Shown here piece by piece: positions 1 to 7,939 of a stretch of DNA of 31,934 nt; positions within the stretch are counted from its first letter, which is position 1, and each line of letters opens with the position of its first letter. The stretch is from positions 1 through 31,934 of the forward strand of contig JAFAAP010000012.1 in NCBI GenBank assembly GCA_023426505.1, given 5' to 3'. The position numbers and the translations under genes were made by a program. The notes beneath the pieces were generated by a model. That model made no database searches. It saw nothing but the letters and a program-made list of their open reading frames with translations, and was not told the DNA's origin. The DNA comes from Pseudomonadota bacterium (GTDB lineage Bacteria > Pseudomonadota > Alphaproteobacteria > Rhizobiales > Beijerinckiaceae).

Positions 1-690
1 CTGCAGCTCCCCAACGTTCCGGAAGCCCAGAAGCGCGACATGCTGACCGGCTACCTCATCGACCTGAAGCTCGGCGCCAAGGCGGCCGAGGCCGCCAAGG
101 TCGGCGACAGCGCGGACTTCGCCCGCAAGCTCGCCTACAACCGGGACAAGGCCCTGCTCGACCAGTACCTGGAGCAGGAGGCCCAGAAGGCCGTGACCCC
201 GGAGGCTGCCCGCAAGCTCTACGACGAGACAGCCAAGAGCGTGACGCCCGAGGAGGAGGTGCGCGCCCGCCACATCCTCGTCGACAGCGAGGACGAGGCC
301 AAGAAGGCTGCGGCCCGCGTGAAGGGGGGCGAGGACTTCGCCAAGGTGGCCGGCGAGCTCTCCAGGGATCCGGGCTCGAAGACCGACGGCGGCGACCTCG
401 GCTTCTTCACCAAGGACCGGATGGTCGAGCCCTTCGCGGAAGCGGCCTTCAAGCTCCAGCCCGGACAGGTCTCCGACCCGGTGAAGTCCCAGTTCGGCTG
501 GCACGTCATCAAGGTCGAGGAGAAGCGCACCAAGCCGGTGCCGTCCTTCGAGGAGATGAAGGACCAGGTGAACACCTATCTCGAGCGCAAGGCTCAGCAG
601 GACCTGATCATGGGCCTGCGCAAGGACGCCAAGATCGAGCGCCTCGACGACAAGGGCAACCTGGTCGAGCAGAAGCCGCAGCAGCAGTAA
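1..690 (+). CDS. Parvulin-type peptidylprolyl isomerase, 5' end cut by the window
   Basis: The reading frame is open from base 1, so the true start lies upstream; about 229 residues are visible. A SurA/PrsA-like N-terminal chaperone helix region is followed by a parvulin rotamase domain, running from the 'RARHILV' motif through 'DPGSKTDGGDLGFF' and 'FGWHVIKVEE'. This family isomerises proline peptide bonds and helps fold exported proteins in the periplasm; the signal peptide would be in the missing part. The tail is rich in Lys, Asp and Gln and ends QKPQQQ. In related Rhizobiales a gene of this type sits just before argJ; here an RTX gene lies between. A strong hairpin follows the stop codon. 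The family assignment is secure; the exact subfamily (PrsA-like or SurA-like) is not. Confidence 0.9.
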   Translation: MQLPNVPEAQKRDMLTGYLIDLKLGAKAAEAAKVGDSADFARKLAYNRDKALLDQYLEQEAQKAVTPEAARKLYDETAKSVTPEEEVRARHILVDSEDEAKKAAARVKGGEDFAKVAGELSRDPGSKTDGGDLGFFTKDRMVEPFAEAAFKLQPGQVSDPVKSQFGWHVIKVEEKRTKPVPSFEEMKDQVNTYLERKAQQDLIMGLRKDAKIERLDDKGNLVEQKPQQQ

Positions 691-709
691 CGATACAACC
701 CATATGATA

Positions 710-737
710 CAAAGAGGCGGCGAATACCGCCTCTTTG
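710..737 (+). terminator. Hairpin terminator after the parvulin gene
   Basis: A perfect 11-base inverted repeat (CAAAGAGGCGG, 710-720, with CCGCCTCTTTG, 727-737) encloses a 6-base loop, 19 bases past the stop codon. The T run lies inside the 3' arm rather than after it, so termination strength is uncertain. It separates the parvulin gene from the RTX gene. Confidence 0.7.
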
Positions 738-901
738 TCGCCAATACTGTTCTCGTGCTGCAAATTCTGGATTGTGCGATAGAGCAATTATGTATTCAGC
801 ATAAGATCTGCTGAAGCCAATCCTCTTTATTTGAAGAGTTATATTGTTTCGAACGCCCCGATAATTCTCCTTTGACCAAGATAGGTCGCAAGGAGAATCA
901 G

Positions 902-2317
902 ATGACTAATTACGTTTTCGAAGGGCAGTACTCCTGGCGGGAGGACAACACCCCGTTCTACACGCTGGGCACCCTCGACCGCCTGACCATCTCAAACAAC
1001 GCCTTCCTCAATTCGCTAGGGAGCAATTCGCCCATCGCCCGCATTCAAGGGCCGGCCGCGATACATTTGATGCCGTTCGCAACGGTCTGGGCGGAAGATG
1101 TCGCCTTTCATTCCACCTCAGGCGGGGTGACGTTCGATCTTTATGGAGATTCCATCATCTATACCGGTGGAACCGGCATTCTGATCGAAGCTGATCCAGG
1201 CTCCGAAGCTGGTAATACCATCAACGTAGCGTCCATGGCTTCGATCCACAGCCGGAACAGTTCTGCTGTCTTGAGCAGCGGTCATACGACCGTCAACAAC
1301 CAGGGCACGATTCACGCCTCTTCCGTGAATGCTAGCGCTCTCTTGTTCACCGGTGGGCACAACGACATCAGCAACTCCGGCATGGGCATGATCCAAGGCG
1401 GGATCCTGATCTATGGCGGGGACAACCGGATCTTCAACGAATTCCAGGTGACTGCCGATCAAGGCCCTGCGATCAACTTAGTCAGCTTCGTTGCCGGCGA
1501 GAGCAATATCATCATCAACAAGGGCGTCATCTATTCTGGCCCTGGTCGTGCGGGTCCCTACGACGTCGCTATTGTGGCGAACGGCCCGGCCAATGTCACT
1601 CTGGAGAACGTCGGCATTGGCAACGAAAGCGGATACATCTTCGGTGACGTCTACTTCGGAGCCGGGAACGACGTCATCAGAAACGCGAGGGCCAGCTTGA
1701 TTGAAGGATATATCGATCTGGGGGCCGGGGACGATCACATCGAAAACCGCGGAGGCTTGGTTGGGGACATCAACCTTGGTGACGGCGCCGATTCGATGAC
1801 CAACTACCTTTCGATTACCAATATGGTCTATGGCGGAGCCGGCAACGATAGCATAGCGAACTACGCCTTCATGGATGAGAGCGTGTTCCTCGGCGCCGGT
1901 GACGACGAGTTCTTCAACTATGGCTATGCCTCTGTCAGAGTTAAGACCAACGGCGGCGACGGCAGCGACAAGCTCCACGGCGGCAGCAAGGATGACCGCC
2001 TCAGCGGCGGCGATGGCAACGACTATCTCCATGGCGGCGCCGGCCGGGACACCTTTATCTTCGACGCTCCCATCAGCGGCAAGAACATCGACAAGATCGA
2101 TGACTTCAATGGCCAGGAGGACGGGATCCAGCTCGCCCGCAGCGTCTTCTCGCAGCTGAACCTCGGCACCCTGGATCAGGACGCCTTCCGCGACGGGGCC
2201 GCTCCCGCGGATGCGTCGGACCGGATCGGCTACAATGCTACAATTATGCAACGGGAGCGGTTTGGTACGATCCCGACGGAACGGGCTCCGCCAAGGCCGT
2301 CACGTTCCTGTGGCTGA
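902..2317 (+). CDS. RTX calcium-binding protein, C-terminus frameshifted by an 8-base duplication
   Basis: The ATG at 902 is chosen because AAGGAG (890-895) stands at ideal distance; an in-frame TTG at 872 has no such site. As read, the protein has 471 residues. The N-terminal two thirds is a repetitive, Asn/Gly-rich region of short beta-strand-like repeats (NxGxI, 'LGAGDDxIxNxG'), suggesting a beta-solenoid. It is followed by canonical RTX nonapeptides ('GGDGSDKLHGG', 'GGDGNDYLHGGAG') and 'RDTFIFD', typical of type I-secreted proteins that fold on binding calcium outside the cell. After 'DRIGYN' the frame is wrong: the last ~26 residues are unlike an RTX C-terminus, while the +1-shifted frame to 2364 encodes YATGAVWYDPDGTGSA and ends DDFFVV. 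The cause is a duplicated GCTACAAT at 2229-2244. The gene and its upstream DNA are AT-richer than neighbours, which may point to transfer. Confidence 0.8.
   Translation: MTNYVFEGQYSWREDNTPFYTLGTLDRLTISNNAFLNSLGSNSPIARIQGPAAIHLMPFATVWAEDVAFHSTSGGVTFDLYGDSIIYTGGTGILIEADPGSEAGNTINVASMASIHSRNSSAVLSSGHTTVNNQGTIHASSVNASALLFTGGHNDISNSGMGMIQGGILIYGGDNRIFNEFQVTADQGPAINLVSFVAGESNIIINKGVIYSGPGRAGPYDVAIVANGPANVTLENVGIGNESGYIFGDVYFGAGNDVIRNARASLIEGYIDLGAGDDHIENRGGLVGDINLGDGADSMTNYLSITNMVYGGAGNDSIANYAFMDESVFLGAGDDEFFNYGYASVRVKTNGGDGSDKLHGGSKDDRLSGGDGNDYLHGGAGRDTFIFDAPISGKNIDKIDDFNGQEDGIQLARSVFSQLNLGTLDQDAFRDGAAPADASDRIGYNATIMQRERFGTIPTERAPPRPSRSCG
2229..2244 (+). repeat. 8-base tandem duplication that breaks the RTX reading frame
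   Basis: Two perfect adjoining copies of GCTACAAT (2229-2236, 2237-2244) lie inside the RTX gene. With one copy the frame runs on to a TGA at 2362-2364, giving 484 residues and a C-terminus closely similar to that of the RTX protein at 29776-31158 ('YYDPDGTGSA...', ending DFHVV). With two copies translation stops at 2317. Slipped-strand replication would explain gain or loss of a copy. Confidence 0.9.
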
Positions 2318-2520
2318 GGCCCGGGCTCTCCTACATCTCGGCCGACGATTTCTTCGTCGTCTGATCAGGCTTGTCGGCATCGAGGGGCGGCTTCAGGCCT
2401 AGCTCCTCGATATGTTGTTCGGCCGGAGAGCGAGGGAAACAACCGGCATCGCACCGGCAACGAGATCCCCTTCCCCCGCCTTTAGCTCGCCGGGGACGGC
2501 ATCGGCTCACCGAGCCGCCG

Positions 2521-2733
2521 TCACTTGTTCGTACGGCCCATCCGCTTGGGATCGACGCCGCCCTCGCGGGTGGTCTGGTTCTCCACATCGCCCTGGAAGG
2601 TCGAGCCGCCGTCGAGGTCGCGCGGGTTCTCGCCGGTCATGGTGGCGCCCTTGGATCGGCCGATGCCGGGATCGACGTCGAGGTCGCTGCGCGGACGTTC
2701 CTCGGGCTTGGTCTTCGGATGCTTAGCCGTCAT
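2521..2733 (-). CDS. Small hydrophilic hypothetical protein (70 residues)
   Basis: The ATG at 2733 is preceded on the minus strand by a GGAG site about 6 bases away; a longer frame to 2802 lacks such support. The product is very polar, rich in Lys, Arg, Asp, Gly and Pro, with no membrane segment, no cysteine and no recognisable fold ('RSDLDVDPGIGRSKGATMTG' and a basic C-terminus 'KRMGRTNK'). It is probably disordered. It lies alone, antisense between the RTX gene and argJ and divergent from argJ. Function unknown. The clear ribosome site and non-random composition support it as a gene. Confidence 0.6.
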   Translation of the reverse strand: MTAKHPKTKPEERPRSDLDVDPGIGRSKGATMTGENPRDLDGGSTFQGDVENQTTREGGVDPKRMGRTNK

Positions 2734-2892
2734 GGAAATCTCCGTCGTTGAATGTGGGGTCAACGGGGCGAAGAATCCCTCGTTCCAAGCTTCGGCGGGC
2801 ATTCCCGGCCATGCGCGGGCTTGACAAAAAGCCTTAAAAAACCACAGGTCGCGTTTCCTATCGGCATTCCGACCAGCTCCCCCGGGTTCCCC

Positions 2893-4134
2893 ATGTCCAA
2901 GACCGTCTCGCCGCTCGCGCCCAAGTCCTATCCGACGCTGCCTCCCATCGAAGGCGTGAGGATCGCGACCGCGGAGGCCGGCATCCGGTACAAGAACCGG
3001 ACAGACGTTCTCTACGTGACGCTCGCTAAGGACACGGCGGTGGCGGGCGTGTTCACCCGCTCCAAATGCCCCTCCGCTCCGGTCGATTGGTGCCGCAAGA
3101 ACCTCGCCAAGGGCACGGCGCGGGCCCTCGTGGTCAATTCCGGCAACGCGAATGCCTTCACGGGCAAAAAGGGCGCCGAGGCCGTGAAGATGACGGCCGA
3201 TTTCGCCGCCGCCGCCGCCGGCTGCCGCGCCTCCCAGGTCTTCATCGCCTCCACCGGCGTGATCGGCGAGCCGCTCGACGCCGGGAAGTTCGAGGGCGTG
3301 TTGGCGGCCTGTGAGAAGAAGGCCAAGCCCACCGCCTGGGTCGATGCCGCCAAGGCCATCATGACCACCGACACCTTCCCGAAGGTGGCGACCCGCACCG
3401 CCACCATCGGCGGCGTCGAGGTGACGATCAACGGCATCGCCAAGGGCGCCGGCATGATCGCGCCCGACATGGCCACGATGCTGTCCTTCATCTTCACCGA
3501 TGCGCCGATCGCCGCGCCGGTGCTGCAGGCGCTGCTCAAGAAGGGCGCCGACAAGAGCTTCAACTGCGTGACGGTGGACAGCGACACCTCGACCTCCGAC
3601 ACGCTCCTGTTCTTCGCCACCGGCGCGGCGGCCAGGAACGGCGCACCCTCAATCACCCTGCCGAGCGACCGCCGCCTCAAGGAATTCCGCCAGGCTCTGG
3701 AGAGCCTGCTCTGCGACCTTGCCCAGCAGGTCGCCCGCGACGGCGAGGGCGCACGCAAGTTCGTGACCGTGAAGGTGACCGGCGCCACCGGGGCCACATC
3801 GGCGAAGCGCATCGCCATGGCGATCGCCAACTCGCCGCTGGTGAAGACCGCTGTGGCCGGCGAGGACGCCAACTGGGGCCGCGTCGTCATGGCGGTCGGC
3901 AAGGCCGGCGAACCGGCCGAGCGCGACAAGCTCGCCATTTGGTTCGGCGACATCCGCGTCGCCGTGAAGGGGGCGCGCGACCCCGAGTACGACGAGGCGA
4001 AGACCACCGCCTACATGGAGGGCGACGAGATCACGATCCGGGTCGATCTCGGCCTCGGCCGAGGCGAGGCCACCGCGTGGACCTGCGATCTCACCAAGGC
4101 CTACGTGGAGATCAACGGCGACTACCGGAGCTGA
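2893..4134 (+). CDS. argJ: Bifunctional ornithine acetyltransferase / N-acetylglutamate synthase
   Basis: ArgJ moves the acetyl group from N-acetylornithine to glutamate, closing the cyclic arginine pathway in the cytoplasm; bifunctional forms also use acetyl-CoA. The ATG at 2893 gives 413 residues, the usual family length. The hallmark autocleavage site is present: 'KGAGMIAPDMATMLSF', with the nucleophilic Thr at residue 195 directly after Ala, where the precursor splits into alpha and beta chains. 'NSGNANAFTG' near the N-terminus and 'EDANWGRVVMAVGKAG' near the C-terminus are further family signatures. The frame stays open upstream to 2752, but that stretch does not look like ArgJ. The gene converges on the minus-strand gene ending at 4147, leaving 12 bases between them. 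Confidence 0.97.
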   Translation: MSKTVSPLAPKSYPTLPPIEGVRIATAEAGIRYKNRTDVLYVTLAKDTAVAGVFTRSKCPSAPVDWCRKNLAKGTARALVVNSGNANAFTGKKGAEAVKMTADFAAAAAGCRASQVFIASTGVIGEPLDAGKFEGVLAACEKKAKPTAWVDAAKAIMTTDTFPKVATRTATIGGVEVTINGIAKGAGMIAPDMATMLSFIFTDAPIAAPVLQALLKKGADKSFNCVTVDSDTSTSDTLLFFATGAAARNGAPSITLPSDRRLKEFRQALESLLCDLAQQVARDGEGARKFVTVKVTGATGATSAKRIAMAIANSPLVKTAVAGEDANWGRVVMAVGKAGEPAERDKLAIWFGDIRVAVKGARDPEYDEAKTTAYMEGDEITIRVDLGLGRGEATAWTCDLTKAYVEINGDYRS

Positions 4135-4146
4135 TCCGGTCGGCGC

Positions 4147-4512
4147 TTAAGGGACGACCGTAACCTTGCGCTTGAAGACCACCCGCATCGGGCCGCCGAG
4201 CCGGCCCGTTCCGATGAAGGCGTAGGAGAACTCGTCCGGCCCCTGATAGCCCGGCTTGGCGATGTAGTAGGGCGTGAGCCCCCGGACGCCCGCCATGCCG
4301 ACCTTCGGCTTCTGGACGGTGACGGCTCCCTCGATGCCGTTGAGGCCGAAGCCGCAGCCCTTGCCGGCCTTGACCGTCATCTCGCCCTCCACCTCGGAGA
4401 GATAGCCGTTGATGTAGGTCGGCGGGACGACGCAGTCGGCAGCTTTCGCCTCGCTGCCGGCCAGAAGCCAGGCCGCTAGGCCGGCTCCGACGATGAGACC
4501 GATTTTCGTCAT
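4147..4512 (-). CDS. Small exported protein with an Ig/cadherin-like repeat
   Basis: The ATG at 4512 follows AAGGAG at good spacing; upstream in-frame codons (to 4731) overlap mutT's start region and are not protein-like. The 121-residue product starts with a typical signal peptide (Lys near the N-terminus, hydrophobic core, AKA-A cleavage at about residue 24). The mature part has two cysteines (VECV-less 'ADCVVPP' and 'GKGCGFG') and a C-terminal motif 'YYIAKPGYQGPDEFSYAF', resembling the 'Y.P.PGF.G.D.F.Y.' strand pair of bacterial Ig-like or cadherin-like domains. It is probably periplasmic; the role is unknown. A GCGATA-TTCG-TATCGC hairpin lies in its leader. Confidence 0.75.
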   Translation of the reverse strand: MTKIGLIVGAGLAAWLLAGSEAKAADCVVPPTYINGYLSEVEGEMTVKAGKGCGFGLNGIEGAVTVQKPKVGMAGVRGLTPYYIAKPGYQGPDEFSYAFIGTGRLGGPMRVVFKRKVTVVP

Positions 4513-4540
4513 GGGACACTCCTTCGCATGGTTCAGCTTG

Positions 4541-4556
4541 GCGATACGAATATCGC
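4541..4556 (-). promoter_or_regulatory. Perfect inverted repeat in the leader of the small exported protein gene
   Basis: On the minus strand GCGATA-TTCG-TATCGC forms a 6-base-pair stem with a UUCG tetraloop, 29 bases before the ATG at 4512. It could be an mRNA-stabilising hairpin or a protein-binding site. The sequence alone does not decide. Confidence 0.4.
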
Positions 4557-4711
4557 AACGCTGTAACATGTAAAGACTGTCCCGTCCGGCAACAGCAGGG
4601 CCTTCATGGCCCGGCCGCTCTGTGCTAGAGCGCATACGGCTCCCTCGTCGGCCGATGGGAGGCGCCTCACCATTTCCCGCCACGACCGAACGGTCAACTG
4701 GAGGCGCAGAC

Positions 4712-5122
4712 GTGCCCCCTCTCAAGCTCACCCTCGTCGTCGCCGTCGCCCTGGTCGATCAGGACAACCGCATCCTCCTGGCGCAGAGGCCCGAAGGGAA
4801 GCAGCTCGCAGGCCTTTGGGAGTTTCCCGGCGGCAAGGTCGAAGCCGGCGAGCGGCCGGAGGAAACGCTGATCCGGGAGCTGCACGAGGAGCTCGGCATC
4901 ACCGTCAAGGAGCCGTGCCTCGCCCCCCTCACCTTCGCGAGCCACGCCTACGAGAGCTTTCACCTCCTCATGCCGCTCTATGTCTGCCGCCGCTGGGAAG
5001 GCTTCGTGCAGCCGCGCGAGGGACAGGGCTTAAAATGGGTGAAGCCGCAGGAGCTGCGCAGTTATCCCATGCCGCCCGCCGACGAGCCGCTCATCCCGTT
5101 CCTTCTCGATCTCCTCGTCTGA
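4712..5122 (+). CDS. mutT: Nudix hydrolase, 8-oxo-dGTP diphosphatase
   Basis: MutT removes oxidised dGTP from the nucleotide pool and so prevents A:T to C:G mutations. A GTG start at 4712 is chosen: GGAGG (4700-4704) lies 7 bases before it and the family fold begins at once ('LKLTLVVAVALVD'). This gives 136 residues, normal for MutT; the frame is open back to 4622 but that part is not conserved-looking. The Nudix box is complete at residues 41-63 (G-x5-E-x7-REL-x-EE-x-GI), preceded by 'LAGLWEFPGGK', which is typical of MutT. The promoter region is shared with the divergent gene at 4512. The EamA gene starts 8 bases after the stop. Confidence 0.93.
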   Translation: MPPLKLTLVVAVALVDQDNRILLAQRPEGKQLAGLWEFPGGKVEAGERPEETLIRELHEELGITVKEPCLAPLTFASHAYESFHLLMPLYVCRRWEGFVQPREGQGLKWVKPQELRSYPMPPADEPLIPFLLDLLV

Positions 5123-5130
5123 GCCCGTCG

Positions 5131-6057
5131 ATGACCACCGCGCAAAGGGAAGCCGCCGCGCTTCCCGTGGCCCCGTCCCACGCCTTCCTGGTGACGAACC
5201 TTCTCGTCTGCTCGATGCTGTGGTCCACCTCGTTCCTGTTCATCAAGCTGAGCGGCGACATCAACCCGTTCGTGCTCGCCGCCATGCGCGGCCTGGTCGG
5301 CGCCACGGTCCTGGCCTCGTGGTTCGCGCTGCAGGGCAAGGGTATCCGCCCTCAAGACGGCGAGCTGCGGCATTGGATCATCCTCGGGACCCTGAACGGC
5401 TGGCTTCCGAACGTGCTCGTGGCCCATGCGCTCACCCGGATCGGCACGGCCCCTGCGGCCATGATCCAGGCCTCCGGACCGCTGCTCGTCGCTGTGCTGT
5501 CGCATCTGCTCTTCGCCGACGAACGCCTGACCCCAAGGCGGTTCGCGGGCGTGCTCGTCGGCTTGGCCGGCATGGGCATCCTCATCGGCCCGGCCGCCTT
5601 CCCCGACAGCGGCATCAGCCCGTGGGGCGTCATGCTCATGGTGGCGACCGCGCTCAGCTATGCCAGCGCGAACCTCTACGTGCGCACCATCCGGCACGCG
5701 GAGCCGGCGCGCCTCGCGCTCGGCCAGCAGATCTGCTCGGGCCTTCCGGCCACGGTGCTGGCGCTGACGCTCGCCGGCCCCGCGGCCTTCGCGGTGGTGC
5801 CCGAGAGTGCGGCGCCGCTTCTGGCGCTGGGCATCATCTCGACGGCGCTGCCGATCCTGCTGTTCATGCGCCTCATCCGCCGCGCCGGCCCGACCCGCGC
5901 CTCAATGGTCGGCTATCTCCAGCCGGTCTGGACGACGATTCTGGCGGTGCTGTTCCTCGGCGAGCAGATCGGCGGCCGCGAGATGATCGGCGGCGCCGTG
6001 GTGCTGACGGGCGTCGCCCTCGTGTCCTTGAGCGGACGATTCAGGCGCAAGGCCTGA
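5131..6057 (+). CDS. EamA/DMT-family inner-membrane transporter
   Basis: A 308-residue membrane protein with about ten hydrophobic segments arranged as two EamA halves. The first begins near 'NLLVCSMLWSTSFLFIKLSG'; the second begins near 'ISPWGVMLMVATALSYASANLY'. Members export amino acids, metabolites or drugs, but the substrate cannot be read from sequence. The end of each half has the family pattern 'L.P...A.L..L...E' ('APAAMIQASGPLLVAVLSHL', 'RASMVGYLQPVWTTILAVLF'). The ATG at 5131 is 8 bases after mutT's stop, so co-transcription with mutT is likely. The longer open frame to 4606 runs through mutT and is not real. Confidence 0.92.
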   Translation: MTTAQREAAALPVAPSHAFLVTNLLVCSMLWSTSFLFIKLSGDINPFVLAAMRGLVGATVLASWFALQGKGIRPQDGELRHWIILGTLNGWLPNVLVAHALTRIGTAPAAMIQASGPLLVAVLSHLLFADERLTPRRFAGVLVGLAGMGILIGPAAFPDSGISPWGVMLMVATALSYASANLYVRTIRHAEPARLALGQQICSGLPATVLALTLAGPAAFAVVPESAAPLLALGIISTALPILLFMRLIRRAGPTRASMVGYLQPVWTTILAVLFLGEQIGGREMIGGAVVLTGVALVSLSGRFRRKA

Positions 6058-6157
6058 GCCACAGCCGCGCCCTTTGGACGCTGCGGTACCGCCACGCTGA
6101 GACGACCGGCGCCTCCCCGCGTTAGGAGCCTTGTCGACCATCACCAGGAGGCTCTTC

Positions 6158-6259
6158 ATGGATAAAAGGAACCTCAACGACGCCCTGACCGTGGCGGGCT
6201 TTGCCGGCGGCGTGGTCGCGCTCGGGGCACTGATCACTGTGATGCTGGCCTTCGGCTGA
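6158..6259 (+). CDS. 33-residue single-span membrane peptide
   Basis: A short gene starting ATG at 6158 behind a strong CAGGAGG site (about 6155 upstream side, spacing near 6). The product starts MDKRNLNDAL, a charged head, followed by a hydrophobic span of about 20 residues ('TVAGFAGGVVALGALITVML') and ends AFG. It looks like a small inner-membrane protein inserted with the N-terminus in the cytoplasm. No family recognised. It stands between the EamA gene and a convergent thioesterase gene. The good ribosome site and clean membrane segment support it, but its shortness limits certainty. Confidence 0.6.
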   Translation: MDKRNLNDALTVAGFAGGVVALGALITVMLAFG

Positions 6260-6276
6260 CGGAAGCTGTCCGGACC

Positions 6277-6711
6277 TCACGCGAGCGCGCCGAGCGCGGT
6301 GCGGATGACCTCCGGGATCTCGACCGGGCGCTGCGTCGCACGGTCCACATAGACGTGCACGAAGTATCCTTGCGCGGCCGCCCGTTCGCCGCCGACCCGG
6401 AAGATGCCGATCTCGTAGCGCACCGAGGAGCGCCCGAGGCGGGAGACCGCGATGCCCGCTTCCAGGGCTTCCGGGAACGAGGCGCTCTCGAAATAGGTGC
6501 AGCCCGTCTCCACCACGAGCCCGATCACGGGGATCGCCTGGAAGTCGAGCAGGCCCTGCTCCAGGAGCCAGCCGTTCACGGCCGTGTCGAAATACGAGTA
6601 GTACTGCACGTTGTTCACGTGCCCATAGGCATCGTTGTCCATCCAGCGCGTCGCGATGGGGCGAAACAGCCGGAAGGCGGAGCGTGTAAGGCGGGCGGGT
6701 CTCTCGGACAT
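6277..6711 (-). CDS. Acyl-CoA thioesterase, 4-hydroxybenzoyl-CoA thioesterase (hotdog) family
   Basis: The 144-residue product begins with the hotdog-fold hallmark 'RWMDNDAYGHVNNVQYYSYFD', in which the first Asp of 'DNDAYGHVNN' matches the catalytic Asp of the YbgC/FadM group. It hydrolyses acyl-CoA thioesters in the cytoplasm; the preferred acyl chain is unknown. The ATG at 6711 is used because the nine upstream residues are not family-like. It begins 10 bases after the stop of the alcohol dehydrogenase gene (both on the minus strand), so the two probably form an operon in which the dehydrogenase is transcribed first. Confidence 0.9.
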   Translation of the reverse strand: MSERPARLTRSAFRLFRPIATRWMDNDAYGHVNNVQYYSYFDTAVNGWLLEQGLLDFQAIPVIGLVVETGCTYFESASFPEALEAGIAVSRLGRSSVRYEIGIFRVGGERAAAQGYFVHVYVDRATQRPVEIPEVIRTALGALA

Positions 6712-6721
6712 GACGCGCGGC

Positions 6722-7870
6722 CTACCACGCGGCCTCATAGATCGCCCGCGCGTCCTCGAGCGCGAGCGGACGCGGGTTGTTCACGAGGAGCCGCGTCTGG
6801 CGCATCGCGTCCTCGGCCATCATCGGAAGGGCTTCCTGCGGGATGCCGACGTCGCGCAGGCGCGGCGGCAGGCCGAGCCTGGCACTCAGGGCCTCCAACG
6901 CATCTGCGAATCCCTCCCCCGTGGCCTTGCCTTCCATGTCCGGAAAGGCATGCGGCGCGAGTTCCGCATAGAGCGCCCCGCAGGCGCCCGTGTTGAAGCG
7001 CAGCACGTGCGGCAGCACGAGCGCGTTGGAGAGGCCGTGCGGCACGCCGAAATGGCCGCCGATCGGATAGGCGAGCGCGTGCACGGCCGCCACCGGAGAG
7101 TTGGCGAAGGCCTGCCCCGCCAGCATGGAGCCGATGAGCATCGCCTCGCGCGCGTCGCGGTCGTGCCCCTGGTGAACCGCGCGCTCGATGTTCCGCCCGA
7201 GGAGCCGCAGCGCCTCTCTGGCAAGGGCGCGCGACACGGGATTGTTGTTGGGGCTCGTCGACGTATAGGACTCGATCGCATGCACCATCGCGTCGATGCC
7301 GGTCGCGGCGGTCACGTGGGGCGGCAAGCCCAGGGTCAGATCGGGATCGAGAAGCGCGATGTCCGGAATGATCAGGGGCGACACCACGCCCTTCTTCTCG
7401 TGCGCTCCCGTGGTCACGATGGAGACCGGCGTCACCTCCGACCCGGTGCCGGCGGTGGTGGGCACGGCCATGAGCGGGAGACGCGGGCCCTTCACCATGC
7501 CGACGCCGTAGATGTCGCCGAGATTTTCACCACCCCACGCGAGCAGCGCCACCAGCTTCGCGACGTCGATGGAGGAGCCGCCGCCGAAGCCGATCACCGC
7601 ATCGGCGGCGAAATCGCGCGCCCGCGCGACGGCAGCGAGCACCACGTCTTCGGGCGGATCGGCAACCACGCCGTCGAACACGTCGACCGCGACCCCAGCC
7701 TCGTGCAGCGCGTGAAGCGCCGGCGCGACGAGGCCGGCCTTCACGAGCCCTGAATCGGTCACGAGCGCAACGCGCGAGCCGAGGCGTGCCGCGGCGATGT
7801 CACCCAGGCGCGCGACGGTGCCCGAGCCGACGATGACGGAAGGGGTGGTGTTGAATGTGAAGGCTGGCAT
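6722..7870 (-). CDS. Iron-containing (group III) alcohol dehydrogenase
   Basis: A 382-residue protein of the Fe-ADH family, which oxidises alcohols or reduces aldehydes/maleylacetate with NAD(P). The ATG at 7870 follows GAGGAGGAT. The nucleotide-binding half carries 'IGFGGGSSIDVAK' and 'VPTTAGTGSEVTP'. The metal site is intact: the Asp in 'TGIDAMVHAIESYTS', and three His in 'GGHFGVPHGLSNALVLPHV'. The C-terminal part with 'VNNPRPLALEDARAIYEAAW' is typical of the ADH/butanol dehydrogenase branch. Substrate not determinable. It lies 10 bases before the thioesterase gene. Confidence 0.93.
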   Translation of the reverse strand: MPAFTFNTTPSVIVGSGTVARLGDIAAARLGSRVALVTDSGLVKAGLVAPALHALHEAGVAVDVFDGVVADPPEDVVLAAVARARDFAADAVIGFGGGSSIDVAKLVALLAWGGENLGDIYGVGMVKGPRLPLMAVPTTAGTGSEVTPVSIVTTGAHEKKGVVSPLIIPDIALLDPDLTLGLPPHVTAATGIDAMVHAIESYTSTSPNNNPVSRALAREALRLLGRNIERAVHQGHDRDAREAMLIGSMLAGQAFANSPVAAVHALAYPIGGHFGVPHGLSNALVLPHVLRFNTGACGALYAELAPHAFPDMEGKATGEGFADALEALSARLGLPPRLRDVGIPQEALPMMAEDAMRQTRLLVNNPRPLALEDARAIYEAAW

Positions 7871-7939
7871 AGATCCTCCTCGGAGACCGAGATTGACCCG
7901 CGCGAGCCGGGACGGCAAGCATCCCTGTCGGCGAAGGTG

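Noticed and set aside
2331..2751. Overlapping frames of 85-126 codons between the RTX gene and argJ
   Set aside because: They overlap one another and the better supported 70-residue gene; none has a ribosome site or plausible composition. The 2365-2520 stretch shows nothing else I can support.
2821..2849. TTGACA before argJ as a promoter -35
   Set aside because: The hexamer is perfect, but no acceptable -10 lies 16-19 bases downstream.
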